Source: Candidatus Desulfosporosinus nitrosoreducens (GTDB lineage: Bacteria > Bacillota > Desulfitobacteriia > Desulfitobacteriales > Desulfitobacteriaceae). From it: a DNA stretch of 64,000 nt. The notes under the pieces are model-generated. The model was not told the origin of the DNA. It searched no databases and was given only the letters and a program-made list of their open reading frames with translations. Below are positions 35,609-45,005 of this stretch, piece by piece. Numbering within the stretch: the first letter of the stretch is position 1; each line of letters begins with the position of its first letter. Position numbers and translations under genes: made by a program. The stretch spans positions 62,001 to 126,000 of the forward strand of contig NZ_JAVHUW010000046.1 of NCBI RefSeq assembly GCF_030954495.1, in the 5' to 3' direction.

Positions 35609-36330
35609 TTTGCCACTCCCTCCTCAAGAATCTGTACCTGAGCCTTACGTGGATTTTTAACCAGTTCATCCCCCTCGATATTGCCGTCGCGGAAGCGCAC
35701 AATGCGCCCCGTGAATTCGGCAATATCCGGCTCATGCGTAACAATAACTATCGTGTTGCCCGACTCATGCAGCCGCTGAAAGATAGCCATAACCTCTTCA
35801 CTTGACCGGCTGTCCAAATTCCCCGTAGGCTCATCCGCCAGGATAATCGAGGGCTTGGTAACAAGCGCCCGGGCGATAGCTACCCGCTGTTGCTGACCGC
35901 CTGAAAGTTCTTTGGGACGGTGGTGAACCCGGCCGCCAAGGCCGACAGACTCTAAGGCGGCAATAGCGCGGGTCCGTCTTTCTTTGCTGGGCACTCCGGC
36001 ATAGAGCATAGGAAGTTCGACATTTTCCACCGCAGTTGTCCGGGGAAGAAGGTTAAATCCCTGAAAGACGAATCCGATCTTGCGGTTGCGAATTACGGAC
36101 AGCTGATCACCGGTTGCTTTAGCTACATCAGTCCCGTCGAGATAATACTCTCCTTCCGTAGGGGTATCCAAACAGCCTAAAATGTTCATCATCGATGATT
36201 TACCGGAACCGGAAGGTCCCATAATGGATACAAACTCGTTGGCACCCACGTGAAGATTTACCCCGGCTAAGGCAGCAACTTGAATATCACCGTTGGCATA
36301 TATTTTTTTAATCCCTTTGAGATCTATCAA
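35605..36330 (-). CDS. MacB-type ABC transporter ATP-binding protein
   Basis: 241 residues. Walker [14 protein letters not shown]-loop [12 protein letters not shown], signature [15 protein letters not shown], Walker [13 protein letters not shown] and H-loop IVTHEPDIA. It belongs to the LolD/MacB/FtsE group. TTG start at 36330 behind GGAGGG. It pairs with the permease and the adaptor gene in one operon. Confidence 0.95.
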   Translation of the reverse strand: MIDLKGIKKIYANGDIQVAALAGVNLHVGANEFVSIMGPSGSGKSSMMNILGCLDTPTEGEYYLDGTDVAKATGDQLSVIRNRKIGFVFQGFNLLPRTTAVENVELPMLYAGVPSKERRTRAIAALESVGLGGRVHHRPKELSGGQQQRVAIARALVTKPSIILADEPTGNLDSRSSEEVMAIFQRLHESGNTIVIVTHEPDIAEFTGRIVRFRDGNIEGDELVKNPRKAQVQILEEGVAK

Positions 36331-36368
36331 ATTGCATCCCTCCTAATACTCATCAAAACTGGTTCAAC

Positions 36369-38021
36369 TTAGTTCCTTCTGGTAGGAGCGCCGCCGCCTC
36401 CGCCTGTTGCTCTGACAGCGCCGCCTCCCATACCGGGCAATCTAAGTCCCGAACTGGAATTCGAATTGGTTGTCGCTGAGGCAGTGCGCGTGCCTGTAAT
36501 GACTTCCTGTCCTTCTTCCAAACCGCTTTTGATTTCCACATTCGTTCCGTCGTCCAGACCGACTACCACCGGTACCATGCGGACATTGGCCATGGCGCTT
36601 TTAGCCGCGTTCCCGGCCCCGGAGCTTCTGGCGCCCGACCCATTCCCCGTATATCCGCCGCTGCCTGCATTTCCCGAAGCCGCATTCCCTGAGCCCGTGC
36701 TGCCTGAGCCGACATTTCCCGCACCGGCGTTTCCTGAATTGCCGGAGCCGGGTTTCGCCTGAGCTGCAGAATTTGCTTGCCCTGTACCGGCACCGGGACT
36801 TCCGGGTACCATCACATACGTTTCAGTTCCCCTCGTCTTAACGGCTTCACTCGGTATAGTTAAGACATTGCTTGCTTCAGCGACAATGATATTGATATTG
36901 GCATTCATACCTGCCCGGAGCAAGTCGCTGTTTTGATCGACCGTCGCCGTGACCTCGTAGGTCGTAACGTTTTGGGTAGTTGTACCCTGTAAGGCAACCG
37001 CGTTCACGGTGCCGCTGATATGATCGTTGGGATAGGAGTCAAGAGTTATGTCCACTTTCTGCCCGACTTTGCACTGGGTAATATCGGACTGATCAATTGC
37101 CGCATCCACTTCCAGCTTATCTCCGGTAGGAGTAAGTGTCATGATGGATTTAGAGTCCGAATCCTGACCCAGTTGAAGGGGACAGTCGACAACTACGGCA
37201 TCCACGGGCGCAACGATTGCGGCATCGTCCAAATCCGCTTGAGCACTGGCCAACTGGGCTTGAGCTATCTGAATACTCGCTTGCGCCGATTGAACATCGG
37301 CCGGCTTTGGCCCCTGAGCTTGCTGATCCACTTGATATTGAGCGGAGGTAACATTGGCCTGGGCAGCAGCTAAGGCCTGAGCCGCCCCTCCATTTTGGTT
37401 ATTCTGAGCAGTCGTTAAAGCATCCAACGCGGAGTTCAAAGAGCTTTGAGCGGATTGTATGGATGAGGAATTTCCGCTTTGCTGAGCCTTGGCCAAATTA
37501 TCACTAGCCGCTTTAACATTCTGATTGGCAAGAGTGACCTGGTTGGACAAATAGCCCGGATCCGCATTCTGTTTGGCAGTCGTTAAATTCTGCTCGGCTT
37601 GTTCCAGAGCCGCCTGGGCCTGAGCGCGGGTTTGGTCATTATAGGAATCCTCCAGATTTTGAAGTTTGGACTCTGCGGAGGTCACATTAGCCTGAGCTTG
37701 CAAGACAGAAGTTTTCAGCTTCGTATCGTCAATCTTAGCCAGAACCTGACCCGCTTTTACAGTATCCCCCGCTTTGACATTAAGTTCCACTATCTTTCCG
37801 GCTGACGAAGCATTCCCACTTGTCGGAAACGTTAAAGTAATCGCATGTGGGTAGTTGACAGTTCCGGTAGCCGTAATCACCTTCTGGACATCCCCTAGTT
37901 TAGCCTTTGCCGTAGTAAATGAGGATACTGCCGGTTTAGTTTTGAAGTGCTGATATCCCCAAAAACCGCCCCCCGCGACCACAACGACCAGGGCGCCAAT
38001 GGTCACCCATTTTTTGTTCAT
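36369..38021 (-). CDS. HlyD/MacA-type periplasmic adaptor subunit
   Basis: 550 residues. An N-terminal anchor helix, biotinyl-lipoyl-like half motifs (GKIVELNVKAGDTVKAGQVLAKIDD and later AIVAPVDAVVVDC) and a long coiled-coil hairpin rich in Ala/Gln (about 105-265) form the adaptor core, followed by beta-barrel domains (VDITLDSYPNDHISGTV). Residues about 405-470 are a low-complexity Gly/Ser/Ala/Asn tract (GNAGAGNVGSGSTGSGNAAS), and the last ~45 residues are another Gly/Arg-rich tail. Both are unusual for this family. It links the MacB-type pump to an outer channel or the cell surface. The two TolC-like genes near 50 kb are candidates. Confidence 0.9.
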   Translation of the reverse strand: MNKKWVTIGALVVVVAGGGFWGYQHFKTKPAVSSFTTAKAKLGDVQKVITATGTVNYPHAITLTFPTSGNASSAGKIVELNVKAGDTVKAGQVLAKIDDTKLKTSVLQAQANVTSAESKLQNLEDSYNDQTRAQAQAALEQAEQNLTTAKQNADPGYLSNQVTLANQNVKAASDNLAKAQQSGNSSSIQSAQSSLNSALDALTTAQNNQNGGAAQALAAAQANVTSAQYQVDQQAQGPKPADVQSAQASIQIAQAQLASAQADLDDAAIVAPVDAVVVDCPLQLGQDSDSKSIMTLTPTGDKLEVDAAIDQSDITQCKVGQKVDITLDSYPNDHISGTVNAVALQGTTTQNVTTYEVTATVDQNSDLLRAGMNANINIIVAEASNVLTIPSEAVKTRGTETYVMVPGSPGAGTGQANSAAQAKPGSGNSGNAGAGNVGSGSTGSGNAASGNAGSGGYTGNGSGARSSGAGNAAKSAMANVRMVPVVVGLDDGTNVEIKSGLEEGQEVITGTRTASATTNSNSSSGLRLPGMGGGAVRATGGGGGAPTRRN

Positions 38022-38141
38022 ACCTTTTCTCCTTTTCTTGGCCTCATTTTAAACAATAAATCTTATTGTACTGCTCAAATAATTCTTGCTCAGGATACCA
38101 TAGACTTATGTTTAAACGACGAAGGACTTCTTAAGATCTTG

Positions 38142-39689
38142 TCAAGGAATCAAATCTACCGGGACCTTAGGTTTTAAAGGCAATAAAATCCGAAAGCTGC
38201 TTCCCGCCCCAAGTTTGCTCTCGACTTGGATGCTGCCGCCGTGGGCCTGAATAAACTCTTTGGCAATGGCTAACCCCAACCCGGTTCCGCCATTTTCCCG
38301 TTCCCGCGATTTGTCCACACGATAAAAGCGGTCAAAAATATGTTCAAGTTCTTCCTCAGGAATTCCCTCACCGGAATCTTCCACAGTAACTTGAGCCCAT
38401 TTTCCTGATTTGAGATCATCGGAACTGCTTTTTTCTTTAGAATTTTTCTCTTTAGAGTTTGTCTCCTCCGCTTTATCGTCTTTGCGCCGGAAAACATCCC
38501 GCAAGCGATGTGCCGCTTCCTCATTGTTCATGCCATTGATCGGAGGACCATCCACCTCCGCCAATAAAACGCGCAGGGTTCCTCCGGGCGGAGTATGCAA
38601 AAGAGCATTGCCAATCAAATTCACAAAGACTTGAGTTAAACGGTCCCCATCGCCAATGATCTCCGGAACCTTGTTTTCGCTGACCTCGATGTTTAAGCCG
38701 CGTTCTTCAAATTCTATTTCGAATTGCTCCGTAATTCTCTCAACAATCGTTCTGAGATTGACCTTGCTTAGCTTCATCGGCAATTTACCCGCTTCGGCAA
38801 GACTTAGCTGCTGAAGATCCCGAACCAGCCGGGTCAATCTTAAGGTCTCATCCTGAATAGGCAAGATTGTTTCCGGGGTGGAAGGAAGCACACCTTCTTG
38901 AATAGATTCCAGTTTTCCCAGAATAACAGCCAGGGGAGTACGCAATTCATGGGCAATATCCGCCACCATGTTGCGCCTTACTTCCTCATTGCGGGTCAAC
39001 TGTTCCGTCATGCGGTTAAAGTCCCGGGCTAAAAGTGCAATATCTCCGTTTCCTTTTACTTCAACTCTTGAGGCCAAGTCTCCATCGCCAACTTGCCGGA
39101 CGGCCTCCATCAGTTGATTTAAGGGTTTGGTAAAATGCCGGGTCAATAAGAGACCTAAAAGCAAGGCTACCAAGGAGGTAATAATCAGGCCAATGACCAT
39201 TGCTTGGATTATTGAAGTGCCGATAGTTTTGGCCATTCTGCCATTCATAACGGGCGAGTGTATATCCTGCCAGTAATGCCCGATCGTTTGCCCATTGACT
39301 TTAATGACTTGCCATTGTTTCTGAATTCTGTCTGCTGCCGGAAGTGAAGCAAGCTGCTTGCCGAGATCCACATTCGACGGATCGACGATGACCTTATTGG
39401 TTTGATCAAAGACTAAAAAACGTTGAAAATCGCGGGGAGGACGTCCAAATTTCTGATCGGGCGGTTCTAAGACCTGAGAGACATGGTCCTGAACCCCGGC
39501 CCAACTATTATGACCTTCATAATAAACGCTCAGCAATTGATTCAAGTGCTCTCCATAAGACTGCTGGACATAGCTTTCGGCATGTCCCAGCAAGGCTTGA
39601 GTTGACGTCAGGGCAATCAGGGTAAAGACAATCGACATAAAAAAAACCATGCCGATCAGAGCCAGAATAAATTTACGTCGCAACGTCAC
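38142..39689 (-). CDS. sensor histidine kinase
   Basis: 515 residues. TM1 about 8-28, extracytoplasmic sensor about 29-157, TM2 about 158-182, HAMP 183-235, HisKA with DIAHELRTP (H247), N-box NLIGNALLHT (N361), then an unusual ~50-residue charged insert (about 378-431, for example NSKEKNSKEKSSSDD), G1 box DSGEGIP, F-box and G2 GGTGLGLAIAKEF. It phosphorylates the response regulator encoded just upstream, with a 4-base overlap. Its place in front of the MacA/MacB genes suggests it controls the efflux system. Confidence 0.93.
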   Translation of the reverse strand: MTLRRKFILALIGMVFFMSIVFTLIALTSTQALLGHAESYVQQSYGEHLNQLLSVYYEGHNSWAGVQDHVSQVLEPPDQKFGRPPRDFQRFLVFDQTNKVIVDPSNVDLGKQLASLPAADRIQKQWQVIKVNGQTIGHYWQDIHSPVMNGRMAKTIGTSIIQAMVIGLIITSLVALLLGLLLTRHFTKPLNQLMEAVRQVGDGDLASRVEVKGNGDIALLARDFNRMTEQLTRNEEVRRNMVADIAHELRTPLAVILGKLESIQEGVLPSTPETILPIQDETLRLTRLVRDLQQLSLAEAGKLPMKLSKVNLRTIVERITEQFEIEFEERGLNIEVSENKVPEIIGDGDRLTQVFVNLIGNALLHTPPGGTLRVLLAEVDGPPINGMNNEEAAHRLRDVFRRKDDKAEETNSKEKNSKEKSSSDDLKSGKWAQVTVEDSGEGIPEEELEHIFDRFYRVDKSRERENGGTGLGLAIAKEFIQAHGGSIQVESKLGAGSSFRILLPLKPKVPVDLIP

Positions 39690-40381
39690 AGGTCTTCACC
39701 AAACCGATACCCCACCCCAAATACAGTTTCGATATATTTAGGGTCACTGGGGTTGTCTTCGATTTTTTTACGCAAATTGGAAACATGGGTGTCGATTGAA
39801 CGCTCGTAATAGAGATACTCTTCTCCCATAGCCTGACGCAGAAGTTGAAGCCGGCTATAGACTGTACCCGGCCTCAAAGCCAGCAAATGAAGAATATTGA
39901 ATTCCGTAGGGGTTAAAAAAACTTCTTGTCCTTTTTTAGTAACTTTATGGCTTGTTGCGTCAATATTCAGTTCTCCGCGCACGAGAAGAGCAGAGTTGGT
40001 GTTTTCCTGAATTCCTCCGGCAGAGCGGCGGAGCACAGTTTTTATGCGCGCGGCCAACTCTCTGAGGCTGAACGGCTTCACGATATAGTCATCCGCACCG
40101 AACTCAAGACCTAAAACCCGGTCAATCTCTTCCGACTTGGCTGTTAACATAATTATGGGAATTGTGCTTGTCTCTCTCAAACGTTTGCATATCTCCAAAC
40201 CACTCATCCCCGGAAGCATCCAATCAAGCAATACTAAGTCCGGCTTTTCCTTTTCAATAAGTTCGATTCCTTCAAGGCCGTTTAGTGCTGTCATAACACT
40301 AAATCCATCCCGAGTCAGATAATCTCTCACCAGGGTCAGGATTTCAGGCTCATCATCCACTAGGACAATATTTGTTCCCAC
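39686..40381 (-). CDS. OmpR-family response regulator
   Basis: 231 residues. Receiver domain with acidic pocket DDEPEI, phospho-acceptor D53 in LLDWMLPG, T80 and K102 (YIVKPFS). The C-terminal winged helix (about 135-231) carries LTPTEFNILHLLALRPG and SIDTHVSNLRKKIEDNP. GTG start behind GGAGGGAG. First gene of the operon that continues through the kinase, MacA-type adaptor, ATPase and permease genes. Confidence 0.95.
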   Translation of the reverse strand: MGTNIVLVDDEPEILTLVRDYLTRDGFSVMTALNGLEGIELIEKEKPDLVLLDWMLPGMSGLEICKRLRETSTIPIIMLTAKSEEIDRVLGLEFGADDYIVKPFSLRELAARIKTVLRRSAGGIQENTNSALLVRGELNIDATSHKVTKKGQEVFLTPTEFNILHLLALRPGTVYSRLQLLRQAMGEEYLYYERSIDTHVSNLRKKIEDNPSDPKYIETVFGVGYRFGEDL

Positions 40382-40539
40382 GTCCGCTTCTCCCTCCGGT
40401 TAAAGGCATTTTGCCTTAATTTTATTATTTTAAGTATACCGCTTAAGTTTAAGTTGTATTTAGGAATGTTCTAAAGATTTTATGGAGATTTTTCTCACAA
40501 GTATTTAAAGGAGCTAAGCTATACTTTCCGACAATACAA

Positions 40540-40574
40540 AAATACCTTTACTTAAAGCTTAAGTAAAGGTATTT
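40540..40574. terminator. bidirectional-looking terminator between MarR gene and response regulator
   Basis: 16-bp stem AAATACCTTTACTTAA (40540-40555) with its complement (40559-40574), flanked by A- and T-runs. Most likely serves the MarR gene on the minus strand. Confidence 0.7.
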
Positions 40575-40613
40575 AAAAAATTTATTTGGAATTAATTTTG
40601 AATTAATTCATAG

Positions 40614-41051
40614 CTATTTCAATTCCATGCGTTGAGCTAACAAGTCTACGCTTCTGTATAATTCTTCATATTCCTGGCCGGAATAGTCCCTAAGTACTTT
40701 ACCGATAAAGCTTTGTCTTTCCGCGATCACGGCATCGAGAACATGGTCCCCTTTAGACAGCAAATGCAGTCTAACCACTCTGCGGTCATTGTTGTCCCGG
40801 ACCCGTTCGACTAACTGCGCCCGTTCCATCCGGTCCGCCAGGTCAGTTGCCGTACTGCAGGCCACAAATAAATGTTTACCCAGTTCCCCCATAGTCAAAG
40901 GTCCAAATTCTCTAATACATAAAAGTGCATTGAACTGAAGTGCAGAAATTTCCATACCTATCAGAATCGATCGACCGCGTTTGAACAATACAGTGTTTGC
41001 CCGCCTTAAGGTCTCCTCCAATTGTTTCGTCAATTCTTCGGTTGGCGCCAT
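40614..41051 (-). CDS. MarR family transcriptional regulator
   Basis: 145 residues from ATG 41051, which has GGAGG at good spacing. The in-frame ATG at 41072 is unlikely. The winged helix has FNALLCIREFGPLTMGELGKHLFVACSTATDLADRMERAQLVERV and the wing DNNDRRVVRLHLLSKG. It probably represses its own or neighbouring genes, possibly the efflux operon that starts 230 bp downstream, but this is inference. Confidence 0.9.
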   Translation of the reverse strand: MAPTEELTKQLEETLRRANTVLFKRGRSILIGMEISALQFNALLCIREFGPLTMGELGKHLFVACSTATDLADRMERAQLVERVRDNNDRRVVRLHLLSKGDHVLDAVIAERQSFIGKVLRDYSGQEYEELYRSVDLLAQRMELK

Positions 41052-41162
41052 CTCTCGTCCTCCATTCCCCATATTACTCTATTTTAGCACAGATTTTGGG
41101 GTTGTACATGAGAAACTTCGCGCATACAGCCTTCACCTCACGATTTTGTAGGAGGGTACACC

Positions 41163-41942
41163 TTAAGTAGAACTCGGCGGATAATTAAACAGGTTGATTG
41201 AGCTCGGGGAATTGGGAACGGCCCCATTGCTTGAACCCGGCAGAGACCCGCTTAAGCCGTTGGCATCGCCGCCGGTTCCGGAGTTCGTGCCGTTACTGAC
41301 TCCGGTGCTTGAGCTGCTTGCGGGAAAGATCTGTTCGGGAGACGTTGATCCCTTCACCAGGCTGGGTTTGTTAACAAGCCTGCTGCAATCAATACTTCCA
41401 TACTTGGTAAGAGGTTTTCCTTCAATGCGAATTTGAACTTGTTTAATCGTGGAGTACTGGGTCAGCGTGTCAACAAGTCCATAAAGCGCCGCTTCCGCAG
41501 AAACCTTGGAATTGGGTTGGAGGAATTCTTTACTTAAATCAACAATTGCCGAGTTATCCTTAATGGCTATGTCCAGAAGCGTTGTGGCTGTCGGAACGGC
41601 AGCTTGCAGCGCTGTCCCCTTAGCCGCCGGGCCTTTCAGCCATTGAATTACTGTTTCTCTGGCTACACTTAACGTTTTGGGCACTGTCCGCTGTTCTTTG
41701 ACAAGATACTTGCCTGTCGAATCCGGAAAGTAAAGTGTCAGCGCTATGGCATCTGCCGAATTCGCCGCCGGTGCATCTGCGGTTACCGTTTCCGCTTTAT
41801 CCCCGCCGATAAAATTGCCAAAGGTACTTCCGCCTCCATCCTTATTTACCAGGGTTTCCAGCGTCCCGCAGCCGGTAAGGTACAGCAGACTGACCAAGAT
41901 TAGTCCTATTGGCAATAAGCCGTACCGCACTCTCTTCATCAT
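41163..41942 (-). CDS. GerMN-domain spore/sporulation lipoprotein
   Basis: 259 residues. Lipoprotein signal with lipobox LTGC (about 22-25). Residues about 65-200 are a GerMN domain (ALTLYFPDSTGKYLVKEQR, VARETVIQWLKGPAA, LLDIAIKDNSAIVDLSKEF, ALYGLVDTLTQYSTIKQVQI). The last ~60 residues are a low-complexity Ser/Gly/Asn tail. GerM-type proteins take part in spore formation and germination and sit on the outer face of the membrane. Start behind GAGGGGG. Confidence 0.88.
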   Translation of the reverse strand: MMKRVRYGLLPIGLILVSLLYLTGCGTLETLVNKDGGGSTFGNFIGGDKAETVTADAPAANSADAIALTLYFPDSTGKYLVKEQRTVPKTLSVARETVIQWLKGPAAKGTALQAAVPTATTLLDIAIKDNSAIVDLSKEFLQPNSKVSAEAALYGLVDTLTQYSTIKQVQIRIEGKPLTKYGSIDCSRLVNKPSLVKGSTSPEQIFPASSSSTGVSNGTNSGTGGDANGLSGSLPGSSNGAVPNSPSSINLFNYPPSST

Positions 41943-42140
41943 TGTTTCCGCCCCCTCTCAGATACTTAATTCTGTTTGTTTTTCCTCACATTAAGCCTAT
42001 GCTTTGTCCCAGAAAATAGTACAGCAACCCGGACAAAGTTTGGCGGATGCCAAAACAGAAATTTTTTCGTATAAAGCGAGGGCTTCAGCCATACATATGT
42101 AGCAGTTAAACAGGTAAAGCCTTTAGAAAGGAGATCCCTT

Positions 42141-42881
42141 ATGCAGGATCTGTTGGAAATTTTCCGCGTTAGTACAATCGCCGGACTGGCCACAACCTTG
42201 GGCAGTTTACTGGTTCTCCTGTTCGGCCAGCCTGAGGAGCGTATTTTAGCCTCTCTCTTAGCAGGAGCCGGCGGCGTCATGCTTGCGGTTGTCAGTGTTG
42301 ACTTGCTTCCCAATGCTTGGAAAATCGGTCCTCCTCTTCAAGTTGTAGCCGGTTGTACCCTGGGTTTAGTTTTCATGTATTTTGCTGATCGCCGCTTGAA
42401 AACTCCCAACGATTCACTCCCTTTGTCGCAGCGCCAACGTTTGAAAAGGATCGGCCTTCTCGTGGCGGCAGGGATTGCTTTGCACGATATTCCTGAAGGA
42501 ATGGCTATTGCGGTAAGCCAGGAAGCCGCCCCCAGCCTTGGTTTGCTTATTGCCGCGGCAATCACGCTGCACAATCTGCCCGAAGGAATGGCAACGGCGG
42601 CACCCCTGACCATGGCTCACATTCGCTGGTGGAAAATACTTTTACTGAATATCGGGATCGCTTTTTTCACCCCGCTGGGCGCCATGCTTGGCCTTCTTGC
42701 CCTGGAAAGGGTAAAAAACTCCTTGGCTTTTTTCCTGGCCTTTGCGGCGGGAGCCATGGTTTTTCTTGTCTTCGCCGAACTTATCCCTCTCGCGCGCGAA
42801 CGCCACCCCCGCTATGCTTTGCTCGGCGGAACCATAGGTTTTATTTTCTTCGCCGTCATCAGCATGCTTCTTCCGGCATAG
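42141..42881 (+). CDS. ZIP family metal transporter
   Basis: 246 residues with about eight membrane helices. Both metal-binding motifs are intact: HDIPEG (115-120) in TM4 and HNLPEG (144-149) in TM5. A polar loop around residues 85-103 separates TM3 and TM4. It probably imports zinc or other divalent metal. Strong AAAGGAG site. Transcribed divergently from the GerMN gene. Confidence 0.93.
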   Translation: MQDLLEIFRVSTIAGLATTLGSLLVLLFGQPEERILASLLAGAGGVMLAVVSVDLLPNAWKIGPPLQVVAGCTLGLVFMYFADRRLKTPNDSLPLSQRQRLKRIGLLVAAGIALHDIPEGMAIAVSQEAAPSLGLLIAAAITLHNLPEGMATAAPLTMAHIRWWKILLLNIGIAFFTPLGAMLGLLALERVKNSLAFFLAFAAGAMVFLVFAELIPLARERHPRYALLGGTIGFIFFAVISMLLPA

Positions 42882-42886
42882 GCTTT

Positions 42887-43588
42887 TTATTTAAGAACTT
42901 GAGCGGCATAATCCCCCATTGTCTCGTACCCTTTAGCATTGGGATACTTGCCATCCTGAGACAAACCGTCTAAGTATTTCTTGTTAGCATCAAATAACAC
43001 GGACGAAAAATCCAGCGTCATAATAGTTTGCTTTTTGGCATAATCCACCTCCCAGTCCCGAATCTCTTCAATATCTTGCTGGTAACCGGTATACCAGACA
43101 GGCAGCGCTAAGACGGGAATGATGTCATTGGCCTTAGCCTTTTCGACCATAGCCTCGATATTGCTTTGCACGTCTTTCAAGGGGACTTTCTGAAGCGCAT
43201 CCCCGGTTCCCGCAAAAATAACGACCCGGCCCGGTTGCTCTTTGACTACATCTGTGTCAAAACGGGCCAGTAAATCTTTGGCCGTTTGATGCCCCATTCC
43301 CTTATTGACAACGATAATTTTCAAATCATCGGCCAAACGCTTTGTCCAAGAATGTTCCGCGTCTAAAGGAGAGCCCAAGGTGAAAGAGTCCCCTAAGGCC
43401 ACAATCTTTGAATTGCTCGGTGTTTGGACTGCCGCTGTTCCCGATCCTAGGGTTTGCGGAGAACTCTCTTTCCCCACGGACGATTTGTCGCTCTGCCCCC
43501 ACAAGCCAAGAAAGCCAATGATCAATACGATAACAGCCAGCGCGGATGCAACCTGAATCAAACGCAGCTCTATTCGATAAGTGCGCAT
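42887..43588 (-). CDS. SGNH/GDSL-like secreted or anchored protein, catalytic His replaced
   Basis: 233 residues. N-terminal membrane anchor or signal (about 13-30), then an SGNH fold: block I VALGDSFTLG (nucleophile Ser), block II-like GMGHQTAKDLL (Gly), block III VIFAGTGDAL (the usual Asn position reads Gly) and block V DGKYPNAKGYE, where the usual D-x-x-H has Y215 in place of His. Two of the four SGNH residues are therefore altered, so normal esterase activity is doubtful. It is convergent with the ZIP gene, 5 bp apart. Confidence 0.82.
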   Translation of the reverse strand: MRTYRIELRLIQVASALAVIVLIIGFLGLWGQSDKSSVGKESSPQTLGSGTAAVQTPSNSKIVALGDSFTLGSPLDAEHSWTKRLADDLKIIVVNKGMGHQTAKDLLARFDTDVVKEQPGRVVIFAGTGDALQKVPLKDVQSNIEAMVEKAKANDIIPVLALPVWYTGYQQDIEEIRDWEVDYAKKQTIMTLDFSSVLFDANKKYLDGLSQDGKYPNAKGYETMGDYAAQVLK

Positions 43589-43758
43589 AGAAACTCCTCC
43601 TTTTCCTTTTCAACCAAATACTCAACAGCATTTTCTCTTTCCCTCTAATTTTAAGAACTCCCGCGCATTAAAGCAACCACTTCTTATAGGTCTTTGTTGG
43701 AATACACCAGTGCGCCCCTCAGCGCATAGTTTATAGGAGGAAAAAAGGAGGTGCCTCT

Positions 43759-44244
43759 ATGAGTTACATTGACAAGGCCCGGGAGCTGGGTGAAGCCCTC
43801 TCTCAGACCCCTGAAGTTCAAGGATTAAAGGCCGCGGAAGCAGCCATAATGGCCGATCCTCAAAGCCAAGAAGCATTTAGCCAATATCAGGAAAAAGAGC
43901 GCAATCTAATTACGACCCAAATGATCAGTAAAGTGGTTCCCGAGAAAGAAGCTTTAGCCCTGCTCGATCTTAAAGTCCGTCTTATGAATAAGCACCCTCT
44001 GATCAAGACCTATTTTGTACAACAACAAAACTATGAAAAACTCATGGCCATGGTCAATCTGACTTTAACTACAGCTATGAATGGGCTGCCCTCGGCAAGT
44101 GACCTGCCCATACCGGAAGAATTAAAAGGTATGGCCCAACAAATTCTGGATAAAATCAGCGGCGGAAATCCCATGGAAAAAATGGAAATTACACCGGAGA
44201 TGTTAAAAAATATTAAACTTCCGCCCGGTCTTACTCAGAAATAG
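43759..44244 (+). CDS. YlbF/YmcA family regulator-like protein
   Basis: 161 residues. The N-terminal ~115 residues are a helical YlbF/YmcA (Com_YlbF) domain (KARELGEALSQTPEVQGLKAAEAA, FSQYQEKERNL). A C-terminal extension of ~45 residues contains PEELKGMAQQILDKISGGNP. In Bacillus the family forms the RicAFT complex that affects sporulation, biofilm and RNA maturation. This copy stands first in a cluster of unrecognised small genes and may have a dedicated role there. Confidence 0.82.
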   Translation: MSYIDKARELGEALSQTPEVQGLKAAEAAIMADPQSQEAFSQYQEKERNLITTQMISKVVPEKEALALLDLKVRLMNKHPLIKTYFVQQQNYEKLMAMVNLTLTTAMNGLPSASDLPIPEELKGMAQQILDKISGGNPMEKMEITPEMLKNIKLPPGLTQK

Positions 44245-44261
44245 CCAAAGGTAGGATTAAC

Positions 44262-44384
44262 ATGCGACTCGACGGTTATCACGGACCCCAATTTATCAAC
44301 GATATAACCCATCCCGTAACCTTCATAGCTTTCCTGATCGTACTTCTTTTAGGAGGATGGACGACTATTCGCACTTGGTTTTAA
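44262..44384 (+). CDS. 40-residue single-pass membrane protein, unknown
   Basis: The ATG follows GGTAGGATTAAC. A polar head (RLDGYHGPQFINDITHP) is followed by one membrane helix (TFIAFLIVLLLGGW) and a short tail TTIRTWF. It lies between the YlbF gene and a run of unrecognised genes with the same spacing and direction, so it is probably co-transcribed. No family recognised. Confidence 0.5.
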   Translation: MRLDGYHGPQFINDITHPVTFIAFLIVLLLGGWTTIRTWF

Positions 44385-44405
44385 AAGCCAGGGAGGAGGA
44401 ACGCC

Positions 44406-45005
44406 GTGATCTATCAAAACGAAGGCCCCCCTCAATTACCGGCTACTCCTTTCTCCTTTTCTATCTTAGTATCCAGCCCCATACGACGCAATCTGCTTTT
44501 TGCGCCGGTCAGTGCCATGATATTCCCTATAGCCTCGACCGATATCGAGTTTGCTTCCATGATTGTGGCAGGTATCGACGTACTGATAGCCTTTCTTTTC
44601 AAGCGGTCATTGGCCCATCCCCCCAACTTGCGCCGCCCTGCCCCTGACTTATACCCCGTAACCTTAACCCTACCCCAATTGACTCAGCTGATGCAGGCAG
44701 CTTTCAATGGGCAGTCTCCCATTTCCTCATCTTCCCAACACATTCCGGGGCAAGGAGTTGGCCCTGTTGGATCTGATCAACCGCTTTTTCCCGATAATTT
44801 AAGCGTCTCTTTAATTGTTTCCGCTCCTTTTGCACCGTTTGACGGAAGTCCCGACACTTCCTTTAACGTCCCGCTCTTTGAAATCCCAGGAGTGCCCGGC
44901 AATCTGGTTATTGCCCTTGGTCTAATAATCTCCCAGTTCCTTATCGAGCGCAGTGGGGTCGGACCTCCCAATGGAAATGGAGGTAACGCCAATGCCATTT
45001 CTTAA
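44406..45005 (+). CDS. unknown protein with hydrophobic segments (cluster of four)
   Basis: 199 residues from GTG 44406 behind GGAGGAGG. Hydrophobic stretches about 30-68 (LLFAPVSAMIFPIASTD... IVAGIDVLIAFLF) and about 165-182 (GNLVIALGLIISQFLI) flank a proline/serine-rich middle. The end is Gly/Asn-rich. I do not recognise it. Context: part of a plus-strand run (43759-45306) that overlaps the next gene by 14 bases, so translational coupling is likely. Confidence 0.6.
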   Translation: MIYQNEGPPQLPATPFSFSILVSSPIRRNLLFAPVSAMIFPIASTDIEFASMIVAGIDVLIAFLFKRSLAHPPNLRRPAPDLYPVTLTLPQLTQLMQAAFNGQSPISSSSQHIPGQGVGPVGSDQPLFPDNLSVSLIVSAPFAPFDGSPDTSFNVPLFEIPGVPGNLVIALGLIISQFLIERSGVGPPNGNGGNANAIS

